Of a DNA stretch of 64,000 nucleotides, positions 21,940 through 33,049 are shown one piece after another. The stretch spans positions 39,362,232-39,426,231 of the forward strand of contig OX940862.1 of assembly GCA_954871525.1 (NCBI GenBank). Reading direction: 5' to 3'. Below the pieces are notes generated by a model that saw only the letters and a list, made by a program, of their open reading frames with translations, made no database searches and was not told where the DNA came from. The stretch's first letter is position 1. Every line of letters starts with the position of its first letter. Source of the stretch: Parietaria judaica (lineage: Eukaryota > Streptophyta > Magnoliopsida > Rosales > Urticaceae). The translations under genes were made by a program, and so were the position numbers.

Positions 21940-22740
21940 GCGACATAAAGCCGCGGCAGGGGTTACATATGCCGCGGCGTGTTCAGTTTCTGCAACGGAT
22001 ATATCTGACGTTTGAGATAAAGCCGTGGCTTCTACAAAATAAGCCGCGGCGTGGTTAATTAATTTTTACAATTTTACCCTAGACTTTAAAAGAATAAAAT
22101 TAAACTGTAATTATATTTATTTTTATATTTTTGGTTTGAAAAATTATATAATTAATAGTACAATATTTTGTTTTTTGTTTGAACGATTATTTAGTTATGA
22201 TTATTAAGTGCATTATTTTGTTTTTTTATACTAAAATTATCAACATTTTCATAGTTTATTATTGAGATAATTTAATTTACTAACATTGTGTTACAATTAA
22301 TATGATAACTAATAATTACATTGTAAATTTACTTATCATGCCGTGGCATTTGAATGACCACGCTGTGGCTTCATTTTAATTTACAAATTTGCCCTCTTGA
22401 TTATGCAACTCGCCGCGGCACTTTCACGAAAGGCCTCGGCGAGTTGCATATTGTGAGGGTACTTTGGTAAACAGACTATGTAAGCTGCGGCATTCTGTTA
22501 CCCATGCCTTGGCATGGCCAACGAAGCCACGGCTTGCTGATACCATGCCGAGGGCTATATGTTGTTTCAAATTATACAGAGAGCATGGACTCTGTAAGTC
22601 ACTAAACGCCGCGGCCATTGTTAAAATGCCGAGGCATAGATTTTGATATGCCGTGGCGTGAGTTCGACTACGGTTATTAATCATGGTTCAATAGGTCTTG
22701 CCAAGGCTTATTAACGTTACGCCGCGGCGTTATGAATTAA
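21940..22740. repeat. Inverted BED promoter and palindrome cluster
   Basis: Mirror image of 14770-15600: promoter palindromes (21947-22060), an AT-rich spacer, then 22335-22730 with about fourteen palindromes and the companion motif near 22568. Confidence 0.7.
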
Positions 22741-23142
22741 TTTTTATAATATTTCCTTAACTTAAAACCCTTAACTTTAAACCCATAAAAATAAACTGTA
22801 ATTATTATTCGTTTCATAAAAATATGTAAGAATATATATGTGATTAATTATAAAATATATTACAAGTATAAATACATTATTATCATCAATAATTCCACAT
22901 TACAAGTACCATATGGAAAGTACCACATTACAAAACATTACTAGTACCACATTACAACACATTACAAGTACATTATGATAAGTACCACATTGCAAAACAT
23001 TTCAAGTATTACATTACAACACATTACAAGTACATTATGATAAGTCGTGCCACATTACAACTCCATCAATATTTAAAGCTACATTTGTCACATAATAATA
23101 AAACTACAATTAAAAAACGTAAAATAATAAATATTTAAATAC

Positions 23143-23186
23143 AATGTTTTCGACGACAACGCACGCCATGAGCATGAGCCACATGA
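23143..23186 (-). pseudogene. Stub of the longer BED-like gene fused to tnpD
   Basis: Only the last fifteen or so codons of the gene seen at 13836-14357 remain. At 23186 the sequence passes directly into tnpD, equivalent to position 12588 of C2. About 1.7 kb, including the divergent promoter and the 5' parts of both genes, was deleted. Confidence 0.75.
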
Positions 23187-25718
23187 CGGTATCAAAGGGG
23201 TTCCGCAAAAAGTATTATGGTACATTCCCCCATTCAGCCGCCTTAAACGCATGTTTAACAATATTAATCACGCGGAGAACATGGTTTGGCATTCAAAAAA
23301 TCAGAGTGTGATGGCATTTTAAGACACCCTTGTGATGCTTCACAGTGGAAAAGTTTTGATACTCGGTATCCGGAATTCAGCTCAGAACCCAGGAATTTGC
23401 GTCTCGGTTTGGCAACAGACGGGATGAATCCTTTTGGTAACATGAGTAGTCGCTATAGTGTTTGGCCGGTAATACTTTGCAACTTCAATCTCCCTCCGAA
23501 GTTGTGTATGAAGCGGAAGTTCTTAATATTGACTCTCTTAATTTCGGGACCTAGCCAACCAGGAAATGACATCGACGTCTACTTGGCACCTTTGGTCGAT
23601 GATCTAAAAATGATGTGGAACGAAGGAATTGAGATCAACGATGCTTACCGACGCGAAGTGTTCAAGTTGAAAGCAATGTTAATGTGGACAATCAATGACT
23701 TCCCGACGTACGAAAACTTGTCTGGTTACTCGGTGAAATGTTCTACTGGTTGTCCAGTCCGCATCAAAAATACATCTTCAGTCCGGTTGAAACATGGGAA
23801 GAAAACAATTTTTTCGACCATAGGAAATTTTTACCGAGATATCACCCGTACAGAAAGAAAGAAAAAAAGTTTAATGGACAACAAGAACATCGACCTCCTC
23901 CAAAAATTTTGAACGGTGAAGATGTCTATAAACTGATTTGTGAAGAGACTTATGAAGTGCTTGGAAAAAGAACGTCGAGTGGTAAGAGGAAGCAAAAGAA
24001 ATTTGAAGATAGACCGTTCAAAAAAGTATCAATCTTCTACGAGCTCCCGTATTGGAAGACGCATTACGTTCGACATTGTTTGGACGTTATGCACATCGAA
24101 AAAAATGTATGTGAAGCGATTGTTGGTACATTGCTTGACGATCCAAATAAAACAAAAGACGCGAAAAATGCTCGACAAGATCTCGTTGAATTGGGTATAA
24201 GACCGGATTTGCATCATAAAATGGCTAGAAAGAAGACATTACTACCACCGGCTGTCCACACTTTATCGAGAGCGGAGCGAAGGAAGCTTTGTGGATGGCT
24301 TGCGGCGATAAAAGTTCCCGAAGGTCATTATTCGAACTACAAGAGGTTTGTATCTATGAAAGATTTGAGACTTATCGGAATGAAGACTCACGATTTTCAT
24401 ATGTTGCTTCAACAAATACTGCCTCTTGCATTGCGAGGGTTTTTGCCAAAGGAAGTTCGATTCGCAATTTCAAAGTTATGTGAATTTTTCAACAAAATTT
24501 GCTCCAAAACTATTAAAGTTAAAGGTCTTGACGAGTTGCAAGCGGACTTGGTAAAAACCCTATGTATGCTCGAGATGTTCTTTCCACCTTCATTTTTTGA
24601 CATCATGATTCACTTAACCGTTCACCTAGTACGGGAAGTGAAGTTATGTGGACCTATATTTCTACGGTGGATGTATCCAATTGAACGGTATATGAAAGTC
24701 TTGAAAGGATACGTGAAGAATTACAATAGACCAGAAGGGAGCATTGTCGAAGGATATATGGCAGAAGAGTCGGTTGAGTTTTGTGTAGAGTATTTCCCGA
24801 GAACTCGGCCAATTGGTGTTCCCAAATTAGCCAAAGCGGAATCCAAAGGCTTATCTGCAGGTAATTATTATAATTTTTTTATAAATAAATACGATTTTAA
24901 TATTTAGATTACGTGTTGAATATAATATTTATTTTGATGTTCTTATGCACAGCAAATCTTTCAACTGTCAACCGAAAAGAATGGGAGCAAGCCGTTCTCC
25001 ATGTGTTGCACAATTTAGACGTCGTGGAACCCTTTATCTATGTGCATATGAATAAGTTAAGATTTACTTATCCGAAAAAGTCAAAAAACAAAAAATGGCT
25101 AAAAGAAGAGCATAACCGTACGTTTGCAAAGTGGATCGATGAATATTGTTATGCAAGAAGAAAGAATTTACCAGGTACACGTCATGGTACGTTAACGGGT
25201 ACCCGTTTTACACAAGGGAAATGGACGAAAAACACCCCGTACAAAATAGTGGTCTTACATTCTTTGCGGAAGGAGTCCATGTTGCGTCGGCCAAGGAAAA
25301 AAATCCAAAAAAAGCTTTTATGAGCTATTTTGGCTATGTAGAAGATATTTGGGAGCTAGATTATTGTGGTTTGCGAGTTGGATTGTTTAAGTGCAAATGG
25401 GCGGACAACAACCATGTCAAAGTTGTCAATGATGGAGTTACGGTTGTTGACTTCAGACGGATGAGTTATGCCAATGATTCATTCATGTTGGCATCCCAAG
25501 AATCTCAAGTGTTTTATGTCTCGGACTCGGTCGATCAAGAATTATCTCTCGTCGTGCATGTGAATGCAAGAAATGTAGAAGAATCGAACGAAGAAGTTGA
25601 AGAAATCACTACCATCGCACCATTCTCCATCGGGCTACAATCGTTTGAAGACGTTGATGATGATGATGATGTTTCGTTTTTGCTACGTCGAGATATCCCG
25701 GCATTGGAAATTGATTGA
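23187..25718 (+). pseudogene. CACTA transposase TNPD, 5'-truncated and frameshifted
   Basis: Carries the C-terminal two thirds of the protein missing from C2. The Transposase_21 core has LATDGMNPFG (near 23420), SRYSVWPVILC, GNDIDVYLAPLVDDLK and SGYSVKC. Then come the DUF4218-like region with LEMFFPPSFFDIMIHLTVHL and PIERYMKVLKGYVKN (24560-24720), an intron of about 95 bases (24858-24952), and the DUF4216-like region with DIWELDYCGLRVGLFKCKW (25345-25400). Frames break near 23300, 23810 and 25180. The promoter and N-terminal domain are deleted. It cannot make TNPD, so C3 would depend on another copy. Confidence 0.9.
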
Positions 25719-25924
25719 ATAATAATTTTATTGTAATAATGTTATATTTTGATCTTGTTTTTCATGTATGAACAATTAGTTATCGTGTTTATTTAATTGG
25801 AAATTGATTGAACAATTATTTTTCAATTAGTTATCTTTTAAAATTTTACTATTTGAAATTGTTTGAACAATTTTTTTTATAAATAAGTTTGTTAAATAAA
25901 TGTAAATTTGGTTCATTTTGTACT

Positions 25925-26510
25925 TAATACCGCGGCCTTTTCGATTGAAGCCGCGGCGCGTTTCATACGAGAAACAATTGCCGCGGCATTTCCCAAATAG
26001 GCCGCGGCGAGTTGCATAAGGCATACGGTATTTACGTAAATTCAAAAGAACACCACGGCCTATACATACCGACGCCTTGGCATATGTACATAAAGCCTCG
26101 GCGTATTTCGTTCCTGCCGCGGCATATATCGCATCAAAATTATACAGAGAGCATGCGTTTTCTGCAGGCAAAGAAATGCCACGGCGTACAAAGAATATGC
26201 CTTGGCATGCAAGAAAGGCCGAGGCGTAGTACAATCATGCCGCGGCATTCTTAGACAAAAACTAAAAACCAAATTTTTACGCATGCGTTAAATCAGGTTA
26301 TGCCGCGGTAATGTCTAACATGCCGCGGCTTTTGTAGACGAGCCTCGGCTCCAATATTTTTGTGCCGCGGCGTATTTACATACCAAAATATCAAAGAGTC
26401 TGTGTTAAGTTAAATCTTAACGTGCCGCGGCCTTGTGAACACTGTGCCACGGCCTTGTGAACACTATGCCGCGGCAGTTTCAAGGTTATGCTGCGGCATG
26501 TATCGGGATT
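25925..26510. repeat. Internal palindrome cluster before the Ulp1 gene
   Basis: About twenty GCCNNGGC motifs between the tnpD trailer and the next gene, with one inverted companion motif near 26140. Because it lies between two genes and not at an element end, a regulatory use is likely. Confidence 0.7.
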
Positions 26511-26519
26511 TTCAAACAA

Positions 26520-26990
26520 CGATTGCGTTTTTCCGTTGTCCAAAGCCGTTTTTGAATTCTTTATTCGATTTTAATCTGATTTCCCTCTATTTCAGCCCTA
26601 TTCCTTCCCTCTTTTTCTTTAAATCTCCTCTCTTCTCTCTTCTTCCTCTCTCTCTTCACGCCGTCGCCGTGCCCCGCCTTTATCCGCCGTGCTCCACCAT
26701 TCTCCGCCGCCGACGTATCCTTGCCGTGCCCTTACTCCGTTGAGGTGTGCTTCATCTTGTTTCTTCAACAAGCTAAGTCCTACCCCGTTCCCTAACTCCG
26801 AGTTATTGATTCTAACAAGGTTAGAATCCTATCCGAATTCAATATTACATATGTATTGCATTTTGTTAATGTTTGCCATGAAATGTTTTTATGCTTTTGT
26901 TTTTTTTCATGTTTGCCATGAAATGTTGTTTTATGCTTTTGTTGTCTTGAATGTTTGCAATGAAATGTGTTTGTTGTCTTGAATGTTTGC
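26520..26990 (+). promoter_or_regulatory. Promoter and 5' leader of the Transposase_24/Ulp1 gene
   Basis: A pyrimidine-rich stretch (26600-26660) and CCGCCG-rich leader (26660-26720) are followed by T-rich sequence with four near-repeats of TTTGCMATGAAATG (26870-27000) that looks like a leader intron. The first coding exon and start codon could not be fixed. Confidence 0.4.
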
Positions 26991-29565
26991 AATGAAATGC
27001 TTTTGTTGTCTTGTGCCGGGGAATCGGCAAGATACTTCCGGTATGATCTCTCTACCCTATTCAAGAGAGATCCGAATGATAAAAGAATCTTCGAGCGACC
27101 GGATATTGTTAAGAAGTATTACACGAGCATCACAGACGAACATTGGGAGGAGTTTGTTAATATTAGATTAAGCGATGAGTTCAAAGAAGTCTCGAATCAA
27201 AACAAAGCTAATAGGGCTCTCGTTGAGTACCCCTCTAGATCGGGTCGAAACGGATATCGGAAGCTTGATCAAATGCTATTAAGGGTTTTAATTTTATATT
27301 TTAAATTTAATCTATTGTCTATAATTGAATAACATTTTCCTTTGTTTCGTAGTTTGAAAAAAACGGAGTATGGGCGACAAAGCCGGAACTTTGGATCAAA
27401 ATGAGGAATAATGAGGATGGTTCATTAAAGGATCCAAATCTAGAGCCTATTGTGAATAAAATAGTAAGTGTAATGAGTTTATTTGTATATTATTGACTTA
27501 AATATTTGTAATAATTCATTTTGTTATTAGGTGGAATGTACCACTCAAGTTGTGGACGACGATGAGGAAGAAGATATTTTGACAAGAGCTTTGGGGAAGA
27601 AAGAACATCCCGGACGAGTTCGGGGACAATCCAAATACGTCTCAAAGAGAGCATTTTACAAACAAGCCAAAGACTCAACGAATCCCCTTGTTCAAAGTCT
27701 CCTAGCCGAAATTAAAGATATGAAAGTCAAGTCGAAAGCGAGAGATGCGGCTTTCGAGGAATGGAAGGCTAAAGTGGAACAAATGATCCACGGATCATCT
27801 TCAAGAAATATTCAAGGTAGTAATGAACCACTCGATGCGCATAGTCCGGTAAGTCAACCTCTTGCTCCTTTAGCACCGATTGAATTGAATTTTGATGATG
27901 ATCGTACTCCCGCAACAAAGGCTAAGGGAAAAGATTTTATTTCGAAAGGACCGAGTCTAGGGAGTAACGAGCCTTGTGATGTGCAAAGTCCGGAAAGGCC
28001 ACCGTTTACTCCCGTAGCGCCGGTTAATGTGCAACTTGATGAAGGTCAAATTCCCGCGAAAAAGCCTAAGCGTAAAGGGTTCCTTTCGAAAGGGCTGAAT
28101 AGAGAGAATATCAAATCTTTTAATGTGCAAAGTTGCGCTAGTCAATCGATTGCTCCTTCACCGGAGCTTGCGAACGTTCAAATTCAAGCTAAAAAGGCAA
28201 AGAGCTCGCCTTTGGTTTCAAAAGGACCTATTCTAGGTATTGGCGGAATTTCCCGGTTGATCCGGCGTCGTCTATTCCAAATACGTCCATTTCATTTAAT
28301 GAAGGTCTTGATTGTCTCCTTTTTGCGGAGGGAATCGTTGAGCACGTCGCAACCGGGAAGGTGTTCCTAAAAAATGAAGAGGTTGGCGAGAAAATTCACA
28401 ACATACCATTGGATAGAGATCATCGTCGGGTGTTAGTAGAAGTGTCGATGTCTAAAGACCCTATTCCTCTCCCGGTATCGGTTCAATGGATCGAAACCAT
28501 TGATGACGCGGTGGGGACCTTTGTGCCTTGGCCAGTGTCCCTTATTGAAGAATTAAACTCCAAAGGTAATCAAGCTCCCAAACCTAAGCCCAAAAATATA
28601 GCCAAAAGTTTGTATTACAATGAAATGGCACAAAAGATTAACTTGAACCATGTTAATCCCCGATTGAGAGCGTTAGAGTATTATGCAAACGACTATATGC
28701 TTGCAAAGGGAAAGAAAATAGCAGTTGAGCTTGATAAGAGTTTGTGTGATTTCGCTCCGTTGTTAAATTTTGATGACACACGTGAATTTCTCCTCTCTCA
28801 AGACTTGACCGTACTATGGATAATGATTTGTCAAAGGTATGTTTCCATTTTCATTTGCGATTTCATAATTTTTAAATATATAAATTACTGATTCATTTGT
28901 TATACATTAATTATTGTTATTTTTATTTGTAGTTATTTGCAAGAAAATCACATTCGCAATCCGGACATTTACGGTTTTCTTCCGCCATATGAAGACATCG
29001 GGTCCAACACAAAAGTAGGACATGCTAAGAAAAATGCATTAAAACTTGATGATGATCGATACTACAAACTTATACAAAATTGCAAGAATGGCAAAAGATG
29101 GTTAATGCCTTACAATAGTCGTCACCATTGGATTCTTCTTGTTTTTAACCCTTGGAAGGCTACCGTAGCGAAGTTTGATTCTCTCCCCAATTCAAGCGGT
29201 TTAAATAGCCACTTAGAGCAATTTTTCCAAAAGTAAGTATTCTAAAACATAATCATTTTTATGTTTAAGTTATTTGAATTCTTTAGTTTTTTTGTAGTAT
29301 TAAAGACATATTCAAGGTTAATCACGACACCGGCCTCATGACACCCTCGTTGATAAAAACGGTGAATTCAAAAGGATGTCCGAAACAACCGGGAAATCAT
29401 GAATGCGGATATTACGTCACGAAGTTCATGCACGACGTTGTGAGAAATGGTATGAATTTCGTCGATAGCAAACTTAATTATAGTGTAAACGAGATAGATG
29501 GATTGAATGTAGATTTAGGTATGTATGTGCTATCAAAGTTCGCTAACTATGACGATGAATATTAG
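26990..29565 (+). CDS. Transposase_24 (TNPA-like)/Ulp1 cysteine protease fusion
   Basis: Five exon segments join in frame at GT...AG sites: about 26990-27284, 27353-27463, 27531-28836, 28933-29232 and 29298-29565. The first three carry the Ptta/En/Spm Transposase_24 region (DEHWEEFVNIRLSDEF, GVWATKPELWIKM, RALGKKEHPGRVRG). A charged linker with SKGP repeats follows. The last two carry a C48 Ulp1 protease with the full catalytic set: His in RHHW (29126), Asp in KFDS (29177), Gln (29386) and Cys in HECGYY (29404). Ulp1 enzymes remove SUMO or related tags from proteins. One apparent single-base frameshift lies in the third segment near 28245. The start is unresolved. Ulp1-bearing plant transposons are known; the target of this one is not. 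Confidence 0.8.
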
Positions 29566-29800
29566 AACATATTTTGGATTTGTTTGTTTATATTTGAACG
29601 GTGAATTTTGTATGGTGGATTATATGTTTTGTATGTATTGATCGTATAGTCTTTAACCGATGATATTTTAATGTATTAATATTTTTATTTTAATATTTTG
29701 GATTAATGCTTTTAATAAAAAATTTAATTTATATTTTATTTAATAAAATATTAATTACTAATTACAGGTTCTATCGGTATTAGAAAGAGGATAAAAAGTT

Positions 29801-29833
29801 ACCGGGCGATTTTTTTCAAAAAAATCGCCCGGT
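29801..29833. other. Perfect 16-bp inverted repeat with one-base loop
   Basis: ACCGGGCGATTTTTTT, then C, then its exact reverse complement. It lies 235 bases after the Ulp1 stop and just before the terminal array, so it could sit in the transcript trailer. No other copy is seen in the window. Confidence 0.8.
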
Positions 29834-29914
29834 TTTTTATTTTTTTTTAGTCTCTTTTTCAACAACGCTTAAAAACCGTCGCCCAAAAAAAATACAACCC
29901 TTCGGAAGGCAGTT

Positions 29915-30725
29915 TACGCCGCGGCTTCAAAAAACACGCCGCGGCGGAACAATACTAAGCCGCGGCTTTTTAGAAACAATGCAACGGCCTACCTCAAATA
30001 ATGCCGCGGCATGTTTCTTCAAGCCGAGGCTTAATTTTGAAATATCAAAAAAACCCGCGGCGTGGTTTGATCATGCCGTGGCGTTTGAAAGTGTCGAAAT
30101 GTCTAAAATAAGCCTCGGCTTGTTAAATACATGCCGCAGCGTTGGCTAAACTATGCCTCGGCGTGTTTGCCTTGATTATTCGTTTCCAGCCGCGGCTTGT
30201 TCGATAAAAGGCCGCGGCATTTTAGCTTTCGAACAACGGATAATTTCTTTGTTCATTAATTTCCAGCCGCGGCTAGTTAAAATAACGCCGCGGCGTTTTT
30301 GACTTTTGATTCGACTATAGCCGCGGCCTGATTTATATTATGCCGCGGCGTTTTGCTTTTGAACCACGGAAAACTCCGTTGTTCGTTCATTTCTAGCCGC
30401 GGCATGTAAACATAACACCACGGCCTGGTTGGCTTTTTATTCGATTATAGCCGCGGCCTTTTATTTTGTGCCGCGGCTTTTGATTTCGAACCACGGATAA
30501 TTCCGTTGTTCATTCGATTAGAGCCGCGGCGTGTTTTATTACACGCCGCGGCGTTATCGCGTTCCAACCACGGAAATTTCCGTTGTAGGAAGATTTTCTC
30601 AACCATGGAAAAAATCCGTGGTTGGAACTTACTACCATGCCGGATTCTACCATAGTTAAGAACCATGGTTGAAATTTTTCAACCATGGTTTTTAACCATA
30701 GTTGAAACCCGGATTTGTAGTAGTG
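29915..30725. repeat. Terminal palindrome array, end 2 of C3
   Basis: About twenty-five GCCNNGGC palindromes, mostly perfect GCCGCGGC, paired with AACCACGGA/TCCGTTGTTC boxes. In the last 130 bases the motif changes to CCATGG and CCATAG within AACCATGGTT pairs. Ends in TTTGTAGTAGTG. Confidence 0.85.
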
Positions 30726-32016
30726 ATACTAATAATTTCAAGAGACCTGAAATTGTACAATTCTTCACCCTCATCCCCCGTATACCATTCCTAAAAAAAG
30801 GATCCATTTTCCTACTATGATCCGAATAAGAATGGGGAGTCGGGGACCTTGTGCATTAGACCTTATCAGGCTGACCAATTTCGAGTTAACACTAGACCTA
30901 GCTAGATCCTTAGTTCTGGGAAAACCCCTTTTTCCTAAGCACGCCTTATCTTCGAGTTAGCACTCGCTCCAGAACCATTTCTAGATGATCACTTTCTCTA
31001 AATCATGTCATTTCTTCGACTCAGCTCCTCCAAGGCGAACAGTTCTAGGTAAAACTCTTTCTCCAAGGCTTTCTAGACCCTCAAGTTAACGATCGCACCG
31101 ATTCAATTCTAGACGACTCTTTACTCCGAGGCTCACGACAAGTAACCGTTCACACCCTCGTTAAAAACTCCCGTCTCCTCAATTCACACTCACTAACCCT
31201 AAGCAACGTGATGAATTGATCTTAAAGGAGGATACGTAGATAACATTCACTTGACGGGAGTCCGGCATAATTTTTTTTTCTTTCTACACGGACAATCGAC
31301 TTCATAAGGAAATCATCGATATGCATGACAACTCGAAGCCTCGCCGGAGATGACTATAACCTTTTCAGCTAAGTCGAGACATAAGTCAACCCTTGATGAC
31401 TCCACCTTTGACCACCGACACAATTACATGGTCTGGCCCTGGGTTGAACATGTACCGGGTTCACTGTTAATCTAATTTTCCGCATTAACAGTATCAAAGG
31501 CGGACCGCCGCCAACAGCGCGCAAGTATAAATGACTAAAAAGCACTTTGGGAGTTTGGCGAGTTTGTTTTTATGCTTTAATTATGCGTTCTTTATTAGGG
31601 GATTAATTAATATTTTAATTTCCTTTTAAGCATGTTTTATTCTTGTAATTTAGAAAGCTTTTCGTTTTGTTATGTATTGTGATTCACAGTCCATACAAAC
31701 TGTCATTTGGAATTGATGAAATTTATCATAGTCCTTTTAGGGCTTAGGATCACGTGAAATAATATTTCCCCATCTGCTTCTTCGTGTTGCACTTACGGCG
31801 GGGTGATTCTGCAGCGGCGCAACAATGAATTCGGCGGCAACCATCAAGACGGTTATGCCCGTCCACACAATCGAAATCCGGGATCATAACCAGCTAAATA
31901 TCAATAGTGTTAATTAATTCATTGATTTATTACTGTTGACATATGTAATTTCTTGTTTCTCCTTGCCAAAGTTCATAAAGCCTATTATATAACAACTATT
32001 ATATATTATGTTTATG
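30726..32016. other. Non-coding flank, nothing recognised
   Basis: Unique-looking sequence with C/T-rich stretches (30760-31200) and a GC-rich patch (31490-31530). No open frame, LTR boundary or RNA gene could be supported. Confidence 0.4.
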
Positions 32017-32610
32017 TAGGGGTGTGCAAAATAACCGGTAACCGTATTTTAAAACCTTAACAAAAAGTTATTAGTTAAAAATAACCGTAACCGAATTCTT
32101 TTGTAAACATGTTAAGGTTAACTGTATCTGGTTTCAAACCAGATAAGGTTAGAGGTTATTTATTTTTCAAAACACGTTATTTTTGTAACTGGTTTTAATA
32201 TTTATTTATTTAAAATTTTAAAGTTAAATTAAGTAAGTTACTATCTTTAAGCAAAAGTCTCTTCGAGTTTCTGAACTGAATATTTTTTATTTATTTATAA
32301 TTGTTCATACTTTTTGGATTTATATTTTTGACCGGAATATTTCTTTTTGGACTCAGTTGTTTTATTGCAATTTCTTTTGGACCGATATGTTTTATCATTG
32401 CGATAAACTCTGTTAAATGCTGTATTAAAAATAAAGTTCAGGTTATTAAACAGGTTAATAAGATTTTAATAACCGAAAATTAGGTTAACCTGTTTCCAGT
32501 TAACCAGTTTTAAAAACTTGTTAAGGTTATTAAAACACAACTAACCGGAATTAGGTTAAGGATACCAAATAGTGAAAAATAAGCAGGTTAACCGACCGGT
32601 TGCAACTCTA
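32017..32610. mobile_element. Non-autonomous hAT element
   Basis: Starts TAGGGGTGTGCAAAATAACC and ends GGTTGCAACTCTA, imperfect inverted termini of hAT type. It is flanked by TGTTTATG (32009-32016) and TGTTTACT (32611-32618), an 8-bp target duplication with two changes. It contains many AACCGG/GGTTA boxes and no transposase. Confidence 0.75.
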
Positions 32611-33049
32611 TGTTTACTTATATGATATAGGTAAATCATCATTTACCTATATGATATGTATCATTTGGGAGATATAATAATAATATATTACCATTTTCTT
32701 TATTAGATATATTATTTTGCATCGTTTGATATGTTATTTTTTAAAATATGTTTCGTTGTAATTTAATTTTTTATTATAAAATAATTTTAAAAATTGAGAA
32801 AAAAATAGATGCGCAAATCTTTAAATTTTGGCCCTCATAATTGTCGAGTTTATTGTGCTTATTTGATGCTTTGGAGAAACTATTTTCGTGTTCATAACTT
32901 TTCTCAGTTTTTTTTTTATAATATTTATTTAAATAGTTTTATATTTTTGTTATGTTAAATTTGAAAACTCTGTAACTTTAACTTTATAATCTTAATTGAC
33001 GTATAAAAATAAGCATTGAAAAGCTTGTGATGAGACGAATCCTATGATA

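Larger units (their letters stand above)
20798..30725 (+). mobile_element. CACTA element copy C3 (end 2 present)
   Basis: Forward-oriented copy: inverted BED5 block, inverted stub of the BED-like gene, tnpD, palindrome cluster, Transposase_24/Ulp1 gene, hairpin, and terminal array ending in TTTGTAGTAGTG at 30725. Read inward, the end begins CACTACTACAAA, typical for CACTA elements. The following ATA (30726-30728) would be the 3-bp target duplication. The end-1 side is missing beyond 20798, where C2 begins. Confidence 0.85.
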
